From Saccoglossus kowalevskii (Eukaryota > Hemichordata > Enteropneusta > Harrimaniidae): 10,023 nt of DNA. The notes beneath the pieces are model-generated. The model did not search any database, was not told the DNA's origin, and saw only the letters and a list, made by a program, of their open reading frames with translations. Shown here in pieces: positions 1-5,062 of the stretch. The stretch is from positions 94,307 to 104,329 of the forward strand of contig NW_003138328.1 in assembly GCF_000003605.2 (NCBI RefSeq), read 5' to 3'. The translations under genes and the position numbers were made by a program. The stretch's first letter is position 1; every line of letters starts with the position of its first letter.

Positions 1-1109
1 TCATGGTTAGCAGCCATCACTTAATGGCAGAGTGGACGGTGTGCCAGATTTCATGGTTAGCAGCCATCACTTATGGCAGAGTGGATAGTGTGCCAGATTT
101 CGTGGTTAGCAGCCATCACTTATGGCAGAGTGGATAATGTGCCAGATTTCATGGTTAGGAGCCATTACTTATGGCAGAGTGGACAGTGTGCCAGATTTCA
201 TGGTTAGCAGCCATCTCTTATGGCAGAGTGGATAGTATGCCAGATTTCATGGTTAGGAGCCATCACTTATGGCAGAGTGGATAATGTGCCAGATTTCATG
301 GTTAGGAGCCATCACTTATGGTAGAGTGGACAGCGTGGCAGATTTCATGGTTAGCAGCCATCACTTATGGCAGAGTGGACAGTGTGCCAGATTTCATGGT
401 TAGAAGCCATCACTTATGGCAGAGTGGATAGTGTGCCAGATTTCATGGTTAGCAGCCATCACTTATGGCAGAGTGGATAATGTGCCATATTTCATGGTTA
501 GAAGCCATCACTTATGGCAGAGTGGACGGTGTGCCAGATTTCATGGTTAGCAGCCATCACTTATGGCAGAGTGGATAGTGTGCCAGATTTCATGGTTAGC
601 AGCCATCACTTATGGCAGAGTGGATAATGTGCCAGATTTCATGGTTAGGAGCTATCACTTATGGCAGAGTGGACAGTGTGCCAGATTTCATGGTTAGCAG
701 CCATCACTTATGGCAGAGTGGATAGCGTGGCAGATTTCATGGTTAGCAGCCATCACTTATGGCAGAGTGGACAGTGTGCCAGATTTCAGGGTTAGCAGCC
801 GTGACTTATGGCAGAGTGGACAGCGTGGCAGATTTCATGGTTAGCAGCCATCACTTATGGCAGAGTGGATAGTGTGCCAGATTTCATGGTTAGAAGCCAT
901 CACTTATGGCCAAGTGGACGGTGTGGCAGATTTCATGGTTAGCAGCCATCACTTATGGCAGAGTGGATAATGTGCCAGATTTCATGGTTAGGAGCTATCA
1001 CTTATGGCAGAGTGGACAGTGTGCCAGATTTCATGGTTAGCAGCCATCACTTATGGCAGAGTGGATAGCGTGGCAGATTTCATGGTTAGCAGCCATCACT
1101 TATGGCAGA

Positions 1110-1210
1110 TATATTGAAGATAATATTTGGTAATCGTAGTCCTAAATAACTATTAAAAATAGCTAGACGTTTCGAGCAGTGGCTCTTTATCGATAGCATA
1201 GAAGCAAGTG
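1110..1210. other. 101-bp non-satellite segment interrupting the array, copy 1
   Basis: The satellite stops in mid-unit and 101 bp of unrelated, AT-richer sequence follows before the satellite resumes. The 14 bases before the segment, TCACTTATGGCAGA at 1096-1109, are repeated exactly just after it at 1211-1224. This looks like a target-site duplication, though satellite periodicity could also produce it. I see no terminal inverted repeats, no poly(A) tail, no tRNA-like promoter and no open frame. A short inverted repeat, CTATT-AAA-AATAG, lies inside. Its origin is unknown to me. It may be a small non-autonomous element or captured filler DNA. Confidence 0.75.
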
Positions 1211-1469
1211 TCACTTATGGCAGAGTGGATAGTGTGCCAGATTTCATGGTTAGAAGCCATCACTTATGGCCAAGTGGACGGTGTGGCAGATTTCATGGTT
1301 AGCAGCCATCACTTATGGCAGAGTGGATAATGTGCCAGATTTCATGGTTAGGAGCTATCACTTATGGCAGAGTGGACAGTGTGCCAGATTTCATGGTTAG
1401 CAGCCATCACTTATGGCAGAGTGGATAGCGTGGCAGATTTCATGGTTAGCAGCCATCACTTATGGCAGA

Positions 1470-1570
1470 TATATTGAAGATAATATTTGGTAATCGTAGT
1501 CCTAAATAACTATTAAAAATAGCTAGACGTTTCGAGCAGTGGCTCTTTATCGATAGCATAGAAGCAATTG
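1470..1570. other. 101-bp non-satellite segment interrupting the array, copy 2
   Basis: This is identical to the segment at 1110-1210 except for one base (T at 1568 instead of G at 1208). It has the same 14-bp flanking direct repeat, at 1456-1469 and 1571-1584. It lies exactly 360 bp from the first copy, and its satellite flanks are identical too. It therefore arose by duplication of the whole 360-bp block and not by a second insertion. Confidence 0.9.
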
Positions 1571-2103
1571 TCACTTATGGCAGAGTGGATAGTGTGCCAG
1601 ATTTCATGGTTAGAAGCCATCACTTATGGCCAAGTGGACGGTGTGGCAGATTTCATGGTTAGCAGCCATCACTTATGGCAGAGTGGATAATGTGCCAGAT
1701 TTCATGGTTAGGAGCTATCACTTATGGCAGAGTGGACAGTGTGCCAGATTTCAGGGTTAGCAGCCGTGACTTATGGCAGAGTGGACAGCGTGGCAGATTT
1801 CATGGTTAGCAGCCATCACTTATGGCAGAGTGGATAGTGTGCCAGATTTCGTGGTTAGAAGCCATCACTTATGGCCAAGTGGACGGTGTGGCAGATTTCA
1901 TGGTTAGCAGCCATCACTTATGGCAGAGTGGATAATGTGCCAGATTTCATGGTTAGGAGCCATCACTTATGGCAGAGTGGACAGTGTGCCAGATTTCATA
2001 GTTAGCAGCCATCACTTTTGGCAGAGTGGACAGCGTGGCAGATTTCATGGTTAGGAGCCATCACTTATGGCAGAGTGGATAATTGACATGTACATATTCC
2101 TTC

Positions 2104-2121
2104 AAGTTAGTTAACTAACTT
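2104..2121. repeat. 18-bp perfect palindrome
   Basis: AAGTTAGTTAACTAACTT equals its own reverse complement over all 18 bases. It lies between the end of the 49-bp satellite and the last visible exon, and it overlaps the stop codon that would be reached if the donor at 2161 were not used. It could form a short cruciform or bind a dimeric factor, but nothing in the sequence shows a role. Confidence 0.8.
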
Positions 2122-2161
2122 AGCACGATTCACAATGAATACTATCATTGTCTGACTTTAC

Positions 2162-2676
2162 CTGTCCTGGCTTTTCACAAACTGAGCATTTCATGATTTC
2201 TTTACTTTTCTTTCTTTTGGCTTCAAACTGTGAAACACAATCCTGGTTACAGAACTCTTTGAATTCTCCCTTGGTGCCAACCTGAGCCAAAACAGAGTCA
2301 TTACTCACAATATCCTTGGAACAATGTCCACACACTTTTATACGTTGACGCATTTCATCTAAACAGCCTTGAGAACAAAACTGCAACTCCTTATCTGACA
2401 AGGTCCTAGTGAACTTGTCTGCATTTACGGTAGCTATGACTCCTTTACAGTAGCCACACGTTTTTGTTGATGGTTGTGTGCTATGAGAACTCCTATCAAC
2501 TCGTAGAGCATTTTTTCTTGCAAATAAATCCATGCATGACAAACAACAAAATCGGTATCTCTGTCTGTTCCAATCTAACGTCTGAGTTAATGTCTTTGTT
2601 TGTTTACACTGACTGCATGATGGTTGTGGACGTCGTCCTGTATGTATAATTTGAGTTATTTCTACATCATCTTCAT
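2162..2676 (-). CDS. ZMYM2/3/4-like protein, exon with MYM-type zinc fingers (partial gene)
   Basis: This exon encodes three complete MYM zinc fingers and the start of a fourth. Numbering from the first full codon (2674): finger A uses C20/C23 and C43/C47, finger B C73/C76 and C100/C104, finger C C115/C118 and C142/C146, and C163/C166 opens the next. The spacing CxxC, about 20-26 residues, then FCxxxC is the family signature. Finger C, with an AQV segment before EFC, resembles my recollection of the second MYM finger of vertebrate ZMYM2. In vertebrates ZMYM2 and ZMYM3 are nuclear proteins whose MYM fingers bind SUMO and which associate with LSD1-CoREST-HDAC complexes. The acceptor is TTCTTTACAG ending at 2677. 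The exon opens with two bases that complete a GAT codon with the preceding exon's G. The donor is CAG|GTAAAG after 2162, in phase 0. Without splicing, the frame runs 13 more codons to a stop at 2122-2120. Paralogue assignment is uncertain. Confidence 0.88.
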
Positions 2677-3348
2677 CTGTAAAGAACAAAATATTATCTA
2701 TGTATTATTACATGCACATATCAACAAGTCCCATACATGCAATAGTAAAACCGAATCAGAACTTTTGAGAAAATATTTATTTGATTCTAAGCTTTAAAAT
2801 AGATGCATTCAAGTATCAACAATCAGATTGCGACACAAATGCGCAAGTGTGACTTGATGTATGATGTACATGTGAAGTTTGAACATGTCAAAGATACAGC
2901 ATTTGTTAAAATAATCACCAGTCAGGCATTTTAAATACAATTTGATGTGCTGTCTAATGTATGTATGTATGTACCATGTTTCAACAAAATCTGCCCATAC
3001 ATGACTGAGATCCAGCTACAGAGTGGCAGAATTAATTGATTTGGAGGAATTATTAGCATTAAAATAGATTACATACTGCTTGAATATTCAATCAGATCAT
3101 AAAACAAATACAGATGTATATGCATCTCAAAATGTATGCATGCTGATTAAAGTTTGAACATGAGCAGTCTAGAAATGCAAAATGAAAGGATGGACGAATA
3201 GAAGTAAATCCACAAGTCCCAATTTCCTGACTGCATGTACCTTCAAAAAAGAACAAAACTGTAATTGCCTCCTACTATCATGAGGCATTTAATTATCTTT
3301 CCATGGAATTGCAAATTATCTATATAAAGGTGACAATAATCAACTGAC
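2677..3348 (-). other. intron of the ZMYM-like gene (672 nt)
   Basis: On the minus strand this begins GTCAGT and ends TTCTTTACAG. GTCAGT is a weaker donor than the usual GTRAGT. It is chosen because it leaves phase 1, which the next exon requires, whereas the nearby GTTGGT would leave the wrong phase. The sequence is AT-rich and includes a short (ATGT)4 run at 2957-2972. I see no other gene or clear element in it. Confidence 0.8.
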
Positions 3349-3463
3349 CAACTTTATTTTTTTCAGCAGACTCTGTTTGCTTTTCAGTTGTTGATGTTGT
3401 TGTTGTTGTAGTTGCGACCATACTTGTTGCAGTGTATGCACTTGTGGAAGTCTGTTTGCTATG
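3349..3463 (-). CDS. ZMYM-like protein, Ser/Thr-rich linker exon
   Basis: This exon of 115 nt encodes 38 codons plus one base. The acceptor is a strong pyrimidine tract ending TTGTACAG at 3464, and the donor is G|GTCAGT at 3348. It starts in phase 0, matching the end of the preceding exon, and its final G joins AT of the next exon to make an Asp codon. The peptide is low-complexity: a Thr/Ser-rich stretch with five consecutive ACA threonine codons, then a charged tail EKQTESAEKNKV that runs into DEDD at the start of the finger exon. The ACA run is a trinucleotide repeat and could vary in length. No fold is expected; it probably acts as a flexible linker between the acidic N-terminal region and the fingers. 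It is too short to recognise alone. The call rests on splice signals and phase agreement with its neighbours. Confidence 0.72.
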
Positions 3464-4839
3464 CTGTACAACAGAAAAACACAAAAAAAGCTGACATTAA
3501 AAGGCAACACATTTAGCATACGCTATAATACCTTTCCTAATTTTCTTTTTTATCCAACCAGCCTGATTATTAAAATGACAATGCTACTGTTTCACACTAA
3601 AGCAATAAGCCACTCAGCAAACCAGTAAGAAGGAGGGGGGGCATGAGTGAACCAAAAGTGGGTTAGAAATGCCCATACTTGACTAAGCACTTTTGAGTGA
3701 TTTTATTTTAATTTGACTTATCGCCCACCTATTCCGAAATGCCCAAAATTAGACAATGAAATCATGAAACCTGGTCAGTGAACATTGTTTTCCTTATCTG
3801 AATAAATTGTTTCCATTTTGACTATCTTGAATGGGGTGTGAACAGGTGGAACTGCAATTCAACTTGACGGTTGTGAAAGGTGTTTAATACTTATTCCAGG
3901 CTCAGTTTAGCAGTTTTGTTCGTCAAAATGAATGCCAACAGATCATTTTAAACATTGGTAATTCAATTCAGCATTGCGTTGTAAAAAAATTATATCAATA
4001 TTCGGAAATTCTTGCAGGTCAAATGATGCAGAAAAACATAGTGGAAATAACTTTTGCATGAAAACTTTGTGTACTAACAAGACACTAATGATGAAGCTTT
4101 TGACTTTGACTATTTTCATTAATTAGGATAGTATGTAAATAATATTGTAATAAAAATGTTTGTTCCTAAATTTTCAGTGTTATGAAAATCAATAATGATG
4201 AAGCAATTCAATGCACAATTTAATTTCCCCCTTTATCTGGCACATGTTGAATGAAAATTGACATGTTACCAAGGCAGTGCATGACTAAATGTCCCCCACC
4301 CCCCACCCCACCCCAAAAAAAACAACATGATTTTGGAGCAGAGTATGCTGGGCAACGGGTTGGACAAGTACGGTACATGTCGTTTAACAGAAATACCCAC
4401 CAATTAAACTAGTTGTGAGCTTGGACGATCTAGATGTGTGCTGAGGCTTACATGTGGGTTTGCAAATTGTAGAGGCCATGGAAGCAAGGGATTCAATGCC
4501 CACCTAATATATTGATGCCCTTCAAAATTTTAGAAATGTTTGATTTAAATTTGGTTAGGCAATAAATTTCAGGTAATGTAGGGCTATTGAAACCACACAC
4601 CTGTGGTTGCAGAGATGAGAGACAATCATTAGGAGACATTGTGCTAATGTTTCATCATGCATTTGAAGCCCCCTTTTTTCAGTAGTCATGGTAATGAAAT
4701 GTGTAATCACTAAATGCATTCTTTATTTTTTTTTCAATTGTGCACTTTCTTATCAACATTGTTTTTTCCTGAAATAAAATAGTTTATATAGATTATTTCA
4801 GTTTCCCTTGTTTGTACAGCGTAGCACAGTTTGACTTAC
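3464..4839 (-). other. intron of the ZMYM-like gene (1,376 nt)
   Basis: On the minus strand it begins with the consensus donor GTAAGT and ends with a T-rich tract and TTGTACAG. It is AT-rich and contains a G-rich tract on the sense strand, listed separately. An extra small in-phase exon cannot be ruled out, but I see no convincing one. No gene is apparent on the plus strand. Confidence 0.78.
4293..4314 (-). other. G-quadruplex motif on the sense strand of the intron
   Basis: The plus strand has C-runs of 5, 6, 4 and 4 separated by single A residues. On the minus strand this gives G4-T-G4-T-G6-T-G5, which is four G-runs with one-base loops. Motifs with loops this short form among the most stable parallel quadruplexes known. 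Because the minus strand is the coding strand of the gene, the motif would be present in the pre-mRNA as well as in the DNA. A T8 run precedes it on the minus strand. Confidence 0.85.
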
Positions 4840-4905
4840 ATTCACATGACTCTCATCCTCTTCCTTTATTTTAATTGGACATGATGTCTTGTTTACCGTT
4901 TTATT
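4840..4905 (-). CDS. ZMYM-like protein, 22-codon exon with a SUMO-acceptor-like motif
   Basis: A 66-nt exon lies between the acceptor AATTTTGCAG (ending at 4906) and the consensus donor AAT|GTAAGT (after 4840). It is in phase 0 at both ends, so it could be skipped without a frameshift. The peptide is NKTVNKTSCPIKIKEEDESH followed by VN, lysine-rich and then acidic. The stretch I-K-E-E (lysine at 4866-4864) fits the SUMO-acceptor consensus of hydrophobic, Lys, any residue, Glu, with extra acidic residues after it. ZMYM proteins are known to be SUMO-modified and SUMO-binding, so the motif is plausible, but modification is inferred. The exon call rests on both splice sites and phase, since 22 codons cannot be identified by homology by eye. 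Confidence 0.74.
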
Positions 4906-5062
4906 CTGCAAAATTTAAACATATATTAATTAGCTTTATCACTGATAAGCCTGGATCACCAAAGTGTCCATAGTTCACACATAAAATAACATTATTTACC
5001 ATTATGAGATCATTACGCTGTAAGGGAGAGCACACAAAATTATATTACAATGAATGCATTAC
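4906..5062 (-). other. intron of the ZMYM-like gene (157 nt)
   Basis: This short intron has donor GTAATG directly after the AAG codon ending at 5063 and acceptor TTTTGCAG ending at 4906. If it were retained, the frame would add VMHSL and stop. Nothing else is visible in it. Confidence 0.8.

Larger units (their letters stand above)
851..1570. repeat. 360-bp tandem duplication inside the 49-bp satellite
   Basis: Bases 851-1210 and 1211-1570 match over 360 bp with a single difference (G at 1208, T at 1568). A third copy continues from 1571 to about 1753 and then switches to sequence matching 786 onward. Each copy contains the equivalent of five 49-bp units (245 bp) plus a 115-bp interruption. 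The offset between 786 and 1751 is 965 bp, which equals two 360-bp copies plus five 49-bp units. That is the pattern expected from unequal exchange within the array. The near identity means the duplication is recent or kept homogeneous, or is an assembly artefact. Confidence 0.93.
1..2083. repeat. 49-bp satellite array, about 38 units, truncated by the left edge
   Basis: Head-to-tail units of 49 bp run from base 1 to about 2083. Each starts near TCATGGTTAGCAGCCATCAC and ends near GTGTGCCAGATT. The first unit is 50 bp because of one extra A. Units differ at a few diagnostic sites: GCAGCC, GGAGCC or GAAGCC near the start, and ACAGTG, ATAGTG, ATAATG, ACGGTG or ATAGCG in the second half. These variants recur in a rough five-unit order, for example in units 1-5 and 11-15, which points to a higher-order repeat of about 245 bp. 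Every unit carries an inverted repeat, GCCAT-CACTT-ATGGC, and a second possible stem, TGGCA to TGCCA. The period is not a multiple of three and no frame stays open, so it is non-coding. If the minus-strand gene continues to the left, the array sits in its intron, starting about 79 nt past the donor at 2161. Confidence 0.97.

Noticed and set aside
1110-1210. tRNA-derived SINE in the 101-bp segment, because of TTTCGAGCAG
   Set aside because: The match to a B box is poor, and there is no A box at the right spacing and no tail.
1-2083. CRISPR-like array
   Set aside because: The 49-bp units are contiguous with no unique spacers, and the surrounding gene is spliced and eukaryotic.
2464-2649. A 61-codon plus-strand open frame
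   Set aside because: It is antisense to the MYM finger exon and has no recognisable domain.
3343-3360. GTTGGT as the donor of the linker exon
   Set aside because: It would end the exon in phase 0, but the next exon needs phase 1. GTCAGT six bases downstream gives the correct phase and rebuilds an Asp codon.
4906-5062. Link between the 157-nt intron and the 157-bp satellite
   Set aside because: The lengths agree by chance. The sequences show no similarity by eye.
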